Assembly (NCBI GenBank): GCA_021808185.1
Contig: JAKBCB010000248.1
Location: 1-5,925, forward strand
Length of the DNA: 5,925 nucleotides
Direction: 5' to 3'
Source of the DNA: Pseudomonadota bacterium
GTDB lineage: Bacteria; Pseudomonadota; Alphaproteobacteria; Acetobacterales; Acetobacteraceae
Under the pieces are notes generated by a model, which was given only the letters and a program-made list of their open reading frames with translations, was not told the DNA's origin and did not search any database. The position numbers were made by a program, and so were the translations under genes. Below, one piece after another: positions 1-5,254 of this stretch. How positions within the stretch are numbered: the stretch's first letter is position 1; every line of letters begins with the position of its first letter.

Positions 1-828
1 CACGACCCGGTGGCTGGTCTTGAACGGCCCGTCCGGGTCTTGCCCGGTGGCCTCGGCGCTGGCCAGGATCAGGGCGCGGAAGGTGTCCGTGTCGTAGTTG
101 TCGTGCTTGCCTTGCAGGATCGCTGCGAAACGCTCCAGCCCCAGGCCGGTGTCGATCGAGGGGCGCGGCAGCGGCACGCGGGTGCCGGGCGGGCCTTCCT
201 CGAACTGCATGAACACGAGGTTCCAGATCTCGATGAAGCGGTCGCCGTCCGCGTCGTCGCTGCCCGGCGGGCCGCCGGGGATGCCCGGCCCGTGGTCGTA
301 GAAGATTTCCGAGCACGGGCCGCACGGCCCGGTATCGCCCATGCGCCAGAAATTGTCCGAGGTGGCGATGCGGACGATCTTCTCGTCCGGCAGTCCGGCG
401 ATCTTCCGCCACAGTGCCGCCGCGTCGTCGTCCTCGGAGAACACCGTGACCATCAGCTTGTCGGGGGCGAGGCCGAAGTCGCGCGTGACAAGATTCCAGG
501 CGTTATAGATTGCCTGTTCCTTGAAATAATCGCCGAATGAGAAATTCCCCAGCATCTCGAAGAACGTGTGATGCCGGGCGGTGTAGCCCACGTTGTCCAG
601 GTCGTTGTGCTTGCCACCGGCGCGCACGCATTTCTGTGCCGTGGTCGCGCGGGAATACGGGCGTTTCTCCTGGCCCGTGAACACGTTCTTGAACTGGACC
701 ATGCCGCTGTTGGCGAACATCAGCGTGGGATCGTTGCGCGGCACCAGCGGGCTGCTTTCCACCACGGTATGACCGTGGCGGGCGAAGTAGTCCAGGAAGG
801 TGGCGCGGATGTCGTTGCTAGTGGCCAT
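1..828 (-). CDS. alaS: Alanyl-tRNA synthetase, N-terminal 276 residues (runs off the left edge)
   Basis: Cytoplasmic class II aminoacyl-tRNA synthetase that charges tRNA-Ala with alanine. The reverse-strand reading begins MATSNDIRATFLDYFARHGH and stays open to the window edge. Class II motif 1 is visible at about residues 36-52 (MFANSGMVQFKNVFTG). Motif 2 spans about 60-103 and includes RAGGKHNDLDNVGYTARHHT and FFEMLGNFSFGDYF. The GDTGPCGPCSEIFYDHGPG segment is at 164-182, and motif 3 (GLGLERFAAILQGK) is at 228-241. The ATG at 826-828 is the first start after an in-frame stop at 871-873, so the start is secure, although no strong Shine-Dalgarno sequence precedes it. Bacterial AlaS is usually about 870-890 residues, so about two thirds (the rest of the catalytic half, editing and C-Ala domains) lies outside. 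The gene diverges from the lipoprotein gene at 1145. No defect is visible in the portion present. Confidence 0.98.
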   Translation of the reverse strand, partial: MATSNDIRATFLDYFARHGHTVVESSPLVPRNDPTLMFANSGMVQFKNVFTGQEKRPYSRATTAQKCVRAGGKHNDLDNVGYTARHHTFFEMLGNFSFGDYFKEQAIYNAWNLVTRDFGLAPDKLMVTVFSEDDDAAALWRKIAGLPDEKIVRIATSDNFWRMGDTGPCGPCSEIFYDHGPGIPGGPPGSDDADGDRFIEIWNLVFMQFEEGPPGTRVPLPRPSIDTGLGLERFAAILQGKHDNYDTDTFRALILASAEATGQDPDGPFKTSHRVV

Positions 829-1090
829 GACGAAGCGGCGGTCCCGATCAAGATGCGCGAGGGGGACGGCTTAGCGCACAGGCCGGGGTGTGTCATCCGG
901 CGCCGCGCGGTTTCCACGCGCCGGCCCCTTCCCGCCATACGGCCGCCGGGACGGCCGATGCCTGGCAGGCGAAGCATGCCAGACCCGCGACGCTGGAGGC
1001 CCATGCCCTGCCACTTGGCCAATTCTGGCGCCCGCCGCGAAGCCGGGCCGCCGTTTCGGCCGGATAAAGTTGATTTTAGCGCAACGGACC

Positions 1091-1119
1091 TCGTTCCGGA
1101 CCGCGCATGGGTCTAGTAT
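1091..1119 (+). promoter_or_regulatory. Weak candidate promoter of the small lipoprotein gene
   Basis: TAGTAT at 1114-1119 resembles a -10 box (four of six matches to TATAAT). At 17 bp upstream lies only TCGTTC (1091-1096), a poor -35. A start near 1126 would give a short leader carrying the AGGAGG at 1131-1136. This is an inference from spacing only. Confidence 0.25.
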
Positions 1120-1130
1120 GGATTGTCGCT

Positions 1131-1136
1131 AGGAGG
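1131..1136 (+). promoter_or_regulatory. Strong ribosome binding site of the small lipoprotein gene
   Basis: A perfect AGGAGG lies 8 bases before the ATG at 1145. It is the main argument that this short reading frame is a real gene and it fixes the start codon. Confidence 0.85.
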
Positions 1137-1144
1137 ATCGTGAT

Positions 1145-1354
1145 ATGACAGTCGGTAAGCGCTGGTTTGGCGTCCTGGGCGTCGCGGCGATGACCGCGAT
1201 CCTGGGCGCATGTTCGGGCCCTGTCAGGGGCGACGCCGCGACGGTGGATTCCGCCTACGGCATCCCGCCCAACACCGTGCCCCAGGAGGAAATGCGGCCG
1301 GACGGGCTGATGATCAACGGCCTGCTGCCGCTGCCGCCGAACTCGGGGTCCTGA
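1145..1354 (+). CDS. Small predicted lipoprotein, 69 residues, unknown family
   Basis: I do not recognise the family. The protein begins MTVGKRWFGVLGVAAMTAIL and continues GACSG. A positively charged start (Lys5, Arg6), a hydrophobic stretch at about 7-20 and the lipobox LGAC with Cys23 predict processing by signal peptidase II and lipid attachment. The mature part is only about 47 residues, with few charges and many prolines (YGIPPNTVPQEEMRPDG, then GLLPLPPNSGS), so it looks unstructured or peptide-like rather than a folded enzyme. The residue after the lipidated Cys is Ser, which by enterobacterial sorting rules would favour the outer membrane. The start is supported by a perfect AGGAGG 8 bases upstream. 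It stands alone: divergent from alaS, convergent with the catalase gene. Such short lipoproteins can be envelope accessory or toxin-like (entericidin-type) peptides, but nothing here decides. Confidence 0.75.
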   Translation: MTVGKRWFGVLGVAAMTAILGACSGPVRGDAATVDSAYGIPPNTVPQEEMRPDGLMINGLLPLPPNSGS

Positions 1355-1368
1355 ACCGCCCAGACGTT

Positions 1369-1395
1369 GGCCCGCCCCCTGGCCGGGGGCGGGCC
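1369..1395. terminator. GC hairpin between convergent lipoprotein and catalase genes
   Basis: Perfect 11-bp inverted repeat: GGCCCGCCCCC (1369-1379) and GGGGGCGGGCC (1385-1395) with a 5-base loop TGGCC. It sits 14 bases after the lipoprotein stop and 11 bases after the catalase stop on the other strand, so it can serve both transcripts. Neither side has a clear T tract, so it may act as a transcript-end stabiliser or need help from Rho. Confidence 0.7.
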
Positions 1396-1406
1396 GGTTC
1401 GGCTGG

Positions 1407-2873
1407 CTATTCGGCCGCCGACGCTGGGCTGGACAGGCCGAGCGCGCGGGCGACCCCCTCGCCATAGGCCGGGTCGGCGCGGCGGAAATGCGCGATCTGC
1501 CGGGCGACGATCTCCGCCGGGACACCCTGCATGGCGGCGGCAATGTTGTGGAACAGCCGCTCGCGCTGCCCCGCGTCGAACAGGCGGAACAGGTCGCCCG
1601 CCTGGGTGTGGTCGTCGTTGCCGTCGCGGTGGTCGTAATGCGCCGCGTCTCCGCTGATGCGCAGCGGCGGCTCCTTCACGCTCGGGTCCGGCCGCGCGCC
1701 GCCGAAGCTGTTCGGCTCATAGTACGCATCCGTTCCGCGCGGCGCGTCGAAGCGCATCGCCCCGTCGGCGTGGTGCGTGTGCACCGGCACGCGCGGCCGG
1801 TTCACCGGCAGCGATTCGTAGTGCGTGCCGATGCGGTAGCGATGCGCGTCCGCATAGGCGAACAGACGCGCCTGCAACACCTTGTCGGGTGAATACCCGA
1901 TGCCGGGGACGATGTTGGACGGGGAGAACGAGGCCTGTTCCACCTCGGCGAAATAATGCTCGGGGTTGCGGTTCAGTTCCAGGATGCCGACGTCGATGAG
2001 CGGAAAATCGCGGTGCGGCCAGACCTTGGTCAGGTCGAACGGGTTGTATGTCTGCTGGCTCGCGTCGGCTTCCGGCATGATCTGCACGCACATGCGCCAG
2101 CGCGGATACTCGCCGCGCTCGATCGCGCCGTACAGGTCGCGCTGCGAACTCTCGCGATCGTTCGCCACCACGGCGGCGGCTTCGGCGTTGGTCCAGTGGC
2201 GATGGCCCTGCATCGACTTGAAGTGGAACTTCACCCAATAGCGCTCGCCGGCATCGTTCCAGAACGAGAAGGTGTGGCTACCATAGCCGTTCATGAAGCG
2301 CAGGCCCTGCGGCAGGCCGCGATCGCTGAACAGGATCGTGACCTGATGCAGGCTCTCCGGGCTGAGCGACCAGAAATCCCACATCGCGGTGGGCGAACGC
2401 AGGTTGGTTTTCGGGTGGCGCTTCTGGGTGCGGATGAAATCGGGAAATTTCAGCGGGTCGCGGATGAAGAACACCGGGGTGTTGTTGCCCACCAGATCCC
2501 AGTTGCCTTCCTCGGTGTAGAATTTCAGCGCGAATCCGCGCACGTCGCGCTCGGCATCGGCGGCGCCGCGCTCGCCGGCCACGGTGGAGAAGCGCAGCAG
2601 CACGTCGGTCGTCTTGCCGATGCCGGCGAACATCCTGGCGCGCGTGTATCGGGTGATGTCCTGGGTGATGGTCAGCGTGCCGTAGGCGGCCGACCCCTTG
2701 GCGTGCACCACCCGCTCGGGGATGCGCTCGCGGTTCTGGTGCGCCAGTTTCTCGATCAGGTGATAGTCCTGCAACAGCACCGGGCCGCGCGGGCCGGCGG
2801 TGAGGCTGTTGCTGTCGTCGGCGACGGCGGCGCCGCCGGTCGTGGTCATGGTGTCCGGGGTGCGATCGGTCAT
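1407..2873 (-). CDS. katA: Haem catalase, small-subunit (clade 3) type, 488 residues
   Basis: Converts hydrogen peroxide to water and oxygen with haem b. The sequence matches the small-subunit catalases (about 480-500 residues; KatA/HktE/Proteus type). The distal-side motif RERIPERVVHAKGSAAYG gives catalytic His57. GNNTPVFFIRDPLKFPDF gives distal Asn130. The haem-ligand motif RLFAYADAH gives proximal Tyr340 with Arg336 beside it. These three positions are each three higher than the known His54/Asn127/Tyr337 of the Proteus enzyme, so the active site is complete and ungapped. The C-terminus ends HFRRADPAYGEGVARALGL, as in relatives, with no flavodoxin-like extension. No signal peptide is seen, so it is cytoplasmic. 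The start has AGGAGG 5 bases upstream; Met9 is a less supported alternative. Oddity: the usual Phe-Asp before RERIPERVVH is Gln-Asn (residues 46-47). It is divergent from oxyR, its likely regulator. Confidence 0.96.
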   Translation of the reverse strand: MTDRTPDTMTTTGGAAVADDSNSLTAGPRGPVLLQDYHLIEKLAHQNRERIPERVVHAKGSAAYGTLTITQDITRYTRARMFAGIGKTTDVLLRFSTVAGERGAADAERDVRGFALKFYTEEGNWDLVGNNTPVFFIRDPLKFPDFIRTQKRHPKTNLRSPTAMWDFWSLSPESLHQVTILFSDRGLPQGLRFMNGYGSHTFSFWNDAGERYWVKFHFKSMQGHRHWTNAEAAAVVANDRESSQRDLYGAIERGEYPRWRMCVQIMPEADASQQTYNPFDLTKVWPHRDFPLIDVGILELNRNPEHYFAEVEQASFSPSNIVPGIGYSPDKVLQARLFAYADAHRYRIGTHYESLPVNRPRVPVHTHHADGAMRFDAPRGTDAYYEPNSFGGARPDPSVKEPPLRISGDAAHYDHRDGNDDHTQAGDLFRLFDAGQRERLFHNIAAAMQGVPAEIVARQIAHFRRADPAYGEGVARALGLSSPASAAE

Positions 2874-2878
2874 GCTGT

Positions 2879-2884
2879 CCTCCT
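2879..2884 (-). promoter_or_regulatory. Ribosome binding site of the catalase gene
   Basis: AGGAGG on the minus strand, 5 bases before the ATG at 2873. It favours this start over the internal Met9 codon. Confidence 0.8.
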
Positions 2885-2889
2885 GCTGC

Positions 2890-2906
2890 CGTGGGGCAAC
2901 GCCACG
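2890..2906. promoter_or_regulatory. Candidate LysR-type operator (T-N11-A) in the katA-oxyR intergenic region
   Basis: The inverted repeat CGTGG-N7-CCACG (2890-2894 and 2902-2906) contains T2892 and A2904 separated by exactly 11 bases, the general LysR-family box layout. It lies 17 bases upstream of the catalase start codon, between the two divergent genes. This close to the start it would repress katA or act from downstream of its promoter. That a LysR-type protein binds here is inference. Confidence 0.35.
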
Positions 2907-2932
2907 CTAGCGCCGCCACGGATCGCGGTGAA

Positions 2933-2969
2933 ATCGATGGTTCCGGCGCGTGCTTTCGGCTTAGCCTAT
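2933..2969 (-). promoter_or_regulatory. Partial match to the four-part OxyR site
   Basis: Read on the minus strand, the four tetramers at the 7-base spacing of the E. coli OxyR consensus (ATAG, CTAT, ATAG, CTAT) are ATAG, CGAA, GCCG and CGAT. That is 10 of 16 positions, with the outer two units best. The position upstream of katA and just before the oxyR start suits peroxide activation of the catalase and self-control of oxyR. The match is weak enough that chance is possible. Confidence 0.3.
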
Positions 2970-2976
2970 CAATCCC

Positions 2977-3912
2977 ATGGCATCGCACACGCTCGCCGGC
3001 CTGTCCCTGCGCGACCTCGAATACGCCGTCGCGGTCGCCGAGTTGCGGCATTTCGGCCGCGCCGCCGAGCGCTGCGGCGTCAGCCAGGCCGGCCTGTCCG
3101 AACAGGTGCGCAAGCTGGAGGGGCTGCTGGGCGTCGCGCTGTTCGAGCGCACCACCCGCCGCATCGCCGTGACACCGCAGGGCGAGGCGCTGCTGCGCCA
3201 GGCGCGCGAGGTGCTCGGCGGTGCCCGCGTGCTGCTGGACATGGCGGGCAGCCGCGCCGGGCCGCTCACCGGGCCGCTGCGGCTGGGCGTCATCGCGACA
3301 CTCGGCCCGTATTATCTGCCGGCCGTGCTGCGCGACGCGCGGGCCGCGTTCGCGCGGCTGGAACTGCGCGTGCAGGAGGGGCGCACGGCCGGCCTCGTGC
3401 ACGCGCTGCACGGCGGGGAGCTGGACGCCGTGCTGCTGGCGCTGCCGGTTCCGGCCGAGGCGATGACGGTGGAGCCCCTGTTCTTCGAGCCGTTCCGCGT
3501 CGTTGTCCCCGCCGACCACCCGCTTGCGCAGCGGCCGGCGCTGGCGCTGGCCGATCTCGCGGGCGAGGGGCTGTTGTTGCTGGAGGAGGGGCATTGCCTG
3601 CGCGATCAGGCGCTCGCGCTGTGCGGCGCGGCCCGTGGCACGCGCTATGCCAGCAGCCTGGAGATGCTGCGCCACATGATCGCGGCCGGCGAAGGCTACT
3701 CGCTGCTGCCGGCCCTGGCGGCCGGCGAACGGGTGGAACTGGACGGCTTGTTGCGCATCCGCGATCTGACGGGCGCGCCGGTCGGACGCGAGATCGGTCT
3801 TGTCTGGCGTGCCACGGACCCGCGTTCCGCCGGGTTCCGGGACTTGGCGGCGTTCCTGCGGCGCACCGTACCGCCCGGCGCCGTCGCATCCGCCCGCACG
3901 CCGCCATCGTGA
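2977..3912 (+). CDS. oxyR: OxyR-type peroxide-sensing LysR-family regulator, 311 residues
   Basis: Cytoplasmic DNA-binding regulator that senses hydrogen peroxide through a reversible disulfide. The N-terminal winged helix-turn-helix covers about residues 10-68 (SLRDLEYAVAVAELRHFGRA, then VSQAGLSEQVRKLEGLLGVA). A linker helix follows, then a periplasmic-binding-protein-like sensor domain from about 100. The sensor loop LLLLEEGHCLRDQALALC keeps both redox cysteines, Cys207 and Cys216, with the same spacing as Cys199/Cys208 of E. coli OxyR. This separates it from an ordinary LysR regulator. The SLEMLRHMIAAGEGYSLLPALA segment also matches OxyR. The start follows an in-frame stop at 2962-2964, and ATG 2977 is the first codon that fits. 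No Shine-Dalgarno sequence precedes it, so translation may be leaderless or weak. It is divergent from the catalase gene, the classic OxyR arrangement. Confidence 0.95.
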   Translation: MASHTLAGLSLRDLEYAVAVAELRHFGRAAERCGVSQAGLSEQVRKLEGLLGVALFERTTRRIAVTPQGEALLRQAREVLGGARVLLDMAGSRAGPLTGPLRLGVIATLGPYYLPAVLRDARAAFARLELRVQEGRTAGLVHALHGGELDAVLLALPVPAEAMTVEPLFFEPFRVVVPADHPLAQRPALALADLAGEGLLLLEEGHCLRDQALALCGAARGTRYASSLEMLRHMIAAGEGYSLLPALAAGERVELDGLLRIRDLTGAPVGREIGLVWRATDPRSAGFRDLAAFLRRTVPPGAVASARTPPS

Positions 3913-3927
3913 CGCGACCGCCGGGTT

Positions 3928-3950
3928 GCCCCGCCGTTGGAGGGCGGGGC
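3928..3950. terminator. GC hairpin between convergent oxyR and the secreted-protein gene
   Basis: Perfect 8-bp inverted repeat GCCCCGCC (3928-3935) and GGCGGGGC (3943-3950) with loop GTTGGAG. It lies 15 bases past the oxyR stop and 13 bases past the stop of the leftward gene, so it can serve both. There is no T tract. Confidence 0.6.
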
Positions 3951-3963
3951 GCGGCGGCCGGCG

Positions 3964-4248
3964 TCACCCGCGCCGCTTCATCCTTTTCCTCAGGCGCGCG
4001 ACCAGGATACCGCCGCCCAGGGCGGTGAACGCCGGAATCCCGGCGGCCAACAGCGGTGCCGGCGCGGGATGATGGTCATCGCCGCCGCCATGCCAGCCGC
4101 CGCCCTGCCAGCCATGGCCACCCATGTCGCCGCCGCCGCCGAAGCAGATCCCGAAGATGCAGAACTGGGGCGGCTGCGCGAACGCGCTGTGAGCCCCGAC
4201 AAACACCGCCACCAAGGCGATGCCAAACACAATCAAGGCTCTATTCAC
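3964..4248 (-). CDS. Small secreted Gly/His-rich protein with PEP-CTERM-like sorting tail, 94 residues
   Basis: Predicted substrate of the exosortase-like enzyme encoded divergently at 4382. The start is GTG at 4246-4248, chosen because GGAGG lies 8 bases upstream; an upstream ATG at 4317 would add 23 residues with no signal-peptide character and would cross the promoter region. Residues 1-24 (MNRALIVFGIALVAVFVGAH then SAFA) are a clear signal peptide, with cleavage before Gln25. Next come two cysteines (Cys30, Cys35, FCIFGICFGGGG), then a Gly/His/Trp/Asp-rich stretch at about 37-60. The tail has the three parts of a sorting signal: a short Pro motif (PAPAP, 61-65), a hydrophobic helix (66-84, LLAAGIPAFTALGGGILVA), and a basic end (RLRKRMKRRG). 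PAPAP replaces the usual PEP. Family and function are not recognised; the His/Asp content could bind metal. Alternative: a simple two-end membrane protein not processed by any enzyme. Confidence 0.75.
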   Translation of the reverse strand: MNRALIVFGIALVAVFVGAHSAFAQPPQFCIFGICFGGGGDMGGHGWQGGGWHGGGDDHHPAPAPLLAAGIPAFTALGGGILVARLRKRMKRRG

Positions 4249-4256
4249 GATACCAT

Positions 4257-4261
4257 CCTCC
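4257..4261 (-). promoter_or_regulatory. Ribosome binding site that fixes the GTG start of the secreted-protein gene
   Basis: GGAGG on the minus strand, 8 bases before GTG 4248. The ATG that directly abuts it (4254-4256) opens a reading frame that stops after three codons, so the GTG is the usable start. Confidence 0.75.
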
Positions 4262-4291
4262 GACGCCGAACCTGCGATCAATCTGTGCGAA

Positions 4292-4307
4292 TTGCAACAT
4301 TGTGCAA
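4292..4307. repeat. Inverted repeat TTGCA-N6-TGCAA over the putative -10
   Basis: TTGCA at 4292-4296 and TGCAA at 4303-4307 form a perfect dyad with a 6-base centre. It covers the putative -10 box of the leftward gene, so it could be an operator for a dimeric regulator. The regulator is not identifiable from this sequence. Confidence 0.45.
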
Positions 4308-4324
4308 AAAGATGCATTTGTCAA
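4296..4324 (-). promoter_or_regulatory. Candidate promoter of the secreted-protein gene
   Basis: On the minus strand TTGACA (4324-4319) is a perfect -35 hexamer. At 17 bp lies AATGTT (4301-4296), a three-of-six -10. Transcription from about 4289 would give a leader of roughly 40 bases containing the GGAGG site. This is the most AT-rich stretch in the window. Confidence 0.5.
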
Positions 4325-4347
4325 TTGATAACACGTTGACGAAATGC
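4314..4347. repeat. Long inverted repeat in the divergent promoter region
   Basis: GCATTTGTCAA (4314-4324) is mirrored by TTGACGAAATGC (4336-4347): eleven paired bases with a single extra G in the right arm and an 11-base centre. The left arm contains the -35 of the leftward gene, and an inner perfect palindrome TCAATTGA sits at 4321-4328. The position between the substrate gene and the exosortase-like gene suggests shared control. Confidence 0.55.
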
Positions 4348-4381
4348 GATGGGTTCGTCGGAGCAGGGGGACAGCGCGATC

Positions 4382-5254
4382 ATGGCAGGCAGCGTTGTGC
4401 AGCGTCGCACACGCCTTGGCGCATATGAAACGAGGATCTGGGCGATCCTGATTGTCGGGTTCGCTTTCTGGGCGAACGTCGTGCGCGCATCGCACCCCGG
4501 CGACGAGGCCGCCTTCGCCGGAATCGCCAATGCTGTCCTCGATAACGGCGCGTTCGACGTGTTCGCGTGGGGGCTCGTGCTCGCCCGATTCGCCGCGGGA
4601 CGCGACGACCTGCGCGCCACTCCGCGCGCGATCGTGGGCACGCTCGTCCTGGGCATAATCCTGCTCATCCCAGCAAGGCTGCCATGCGCGCTGGCGCTGG
4701 CGGTGCTTGGCGGCATGGTACGGACCGAACGGAATGTGCCCGACTCGGTTCGCCAGATGAGCCTCGTGCTGTTCGCGCTGGCGTTCGAGATCGTCTGGAT
4801 GTCGCCGATCGTGGCGCCGCTGCATGTGCTGGTCGCGAGCGTGGACGCGCGCATCACGAGCGCGCTGCTCGGCACGCTCGGCGAGACGGCCGCATCGCAT
4901 GCCAACGTCGTCGAAAACAGCGCAACGGCATTCAGCATCGTGATCTGGAATTTTTGCTCATCCTCGTTTCCGCTCGCGGACGTGGGTCTCGCGTTTCTGG
5001 TTCTGGTGTTCTACCGGGGCCAATCGTTGCGGATCGCGCATCTGCCTTGGCTGGCCGCCTCGCTCGTTGCCAGCGTCGTGCTGACCGAAATCCGCCTGGT
5101 GCTGCTGGCCACCGGCGAGGCGAGCTATCAGTGGTGGCATTCCGGCCCCGGAGTCTCGATCTACGCGCTGGTGGCGCTCGGCCTGTCGGTGCTGTTCCCG
5201 ATTCTCGCCACCTCGGCCCCCGCCGATGCCGGCCCGGCCGCGCGCCCGGCATGA
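4382..5254 (+). CDS. Exosortase/archaeosortase-like membrane transpeptidase, 290 residues
   Basis: Predicted integral-membrane cysteine transpeptidase that cleaves the C-terminal sorting signal of a secreted protein. About eight hydrophobic segments are visible, including roughly 19-36, 83-98, 126-150, 198-210, 220-243 and 256-276. The family's three catalytic residues fall where expected: Cys192 in IWNFCSSSFPLADVGLAFL, Arg238 in VLTEIRLVLLATG, and His253 in YQWWHSGPG. Each is just before or inside a membrane segment near the C-terminus. The run before the Cys (ANVVENSATAFSIVIW) fits the strand preceding the catalytic Cys in other members. There is no EpsI-type fusion. ATG 4382 was chosen because AGGGGG lies at 4365-4370, though 11 bases away is long; ATG 4349 in the same frame has no such site and would add 11 residues. 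The stop overlaps the next start (ATGA). Alternative: an unrelated multi-pass protein, but the Cys-Arg-His placement argues against it. Confidence 0.72.
   Translation: MAGSVVQRRTRLGAYETRIWAILIVGFAFWANVVRASHPGDEAAFAGIANAVLDNGAFDVFAWGLVLARFAAGRDDLRATPRAIVGTLVLGIILLIPARLPCALALAVLGGMVRTERNVPDSVRQMSLVLFALAFEIVWMSPIVAPLHVLVASVDARITSALLGTLGETAASHANVVENSATAFSIVIWNFCSSSFPLADVGLAFLVLVFYRGQSLRIAHLPWLAASLVASVVLTEIRLVLLATGEASYQWWHSGPGVSIYALVALGLSVLFPILATSAPADAGPAARPA

Larger units (their letters stand above)
829..1144. other. Non-coding gap between alaS and the lipoprotein gene, with hairpins
   Basis: This gap of 316 bases holds no convincing gene. It must contain the alaS promoter (leftward) and the lipoprotein promoter (rightward). 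Visible structure: a perfect 7-bp inverted repeat CCGGCGC/GCGCCGG at 897-903 and 918-924, with an alternative inner stem; two copies of the palindrome CGGCCG at 940-945 and 952-957; and the inverted repeat CTGGCA/TGCCAG at 962-967 and 977-982. All would lie in the alaS leader if transcription starts upstream of them. The only AT-rich patch is around 1063-1080. No T-box or other known riboswitch pattern was recognised. Confidence 0.55.

Noticed and set aside
568..1116. 182-codon plus-strand frame over the alaS start and the gap
   Set aside because: Its first half is antisense to the conserved N-terminus of AlaS, and the rest has low-complexity GC-rich coding with no ribosome binding site.
1076..1543. 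155-codon minus-strand frame across the lipoprotein gene
   Set aside because: It crosses the hairpin at 1369-1395 and the 3' end of the catalase gene in another frame. The plus-strand lipoprotein has the ribosome binding site and lipobox.
2278..3675. 465-codon open frame on the minus strand
   Set aside because: It is antisense to oxyR and a shifted frame of the catalase gene; both of those have complete family motifs.
1956..4028. Very long open frame on the plus strand (690 codons)
   Set aside because: It runs antisense to the catalase gene and out of frame through oxyR, and its translation is Arg/Ala-rich with no domain. GC-rich DNA has few stop codons, so this is a shadow.
4249..4317. Longer N-terminus for the secreted Gly/His-rich protein, starting at ATG 4317
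   Set aside because: The extra 23 residues would bury the signal peptide, have no ribosome binding site and overlap the putative promoter and dyad.
4325..4340. FNR-type site beginning TTGAT
   Set aside because: The second half-site ATCAA is missing at the required spacing; only the larger GTCAA/TTGAC dyad is supported.
4241..4938. Overlapping minus-strand frames antisense to the exosortase-like gene
   Set aside because: They lack a ribosome binding site and family motifs, and would span the divergent promoter region.
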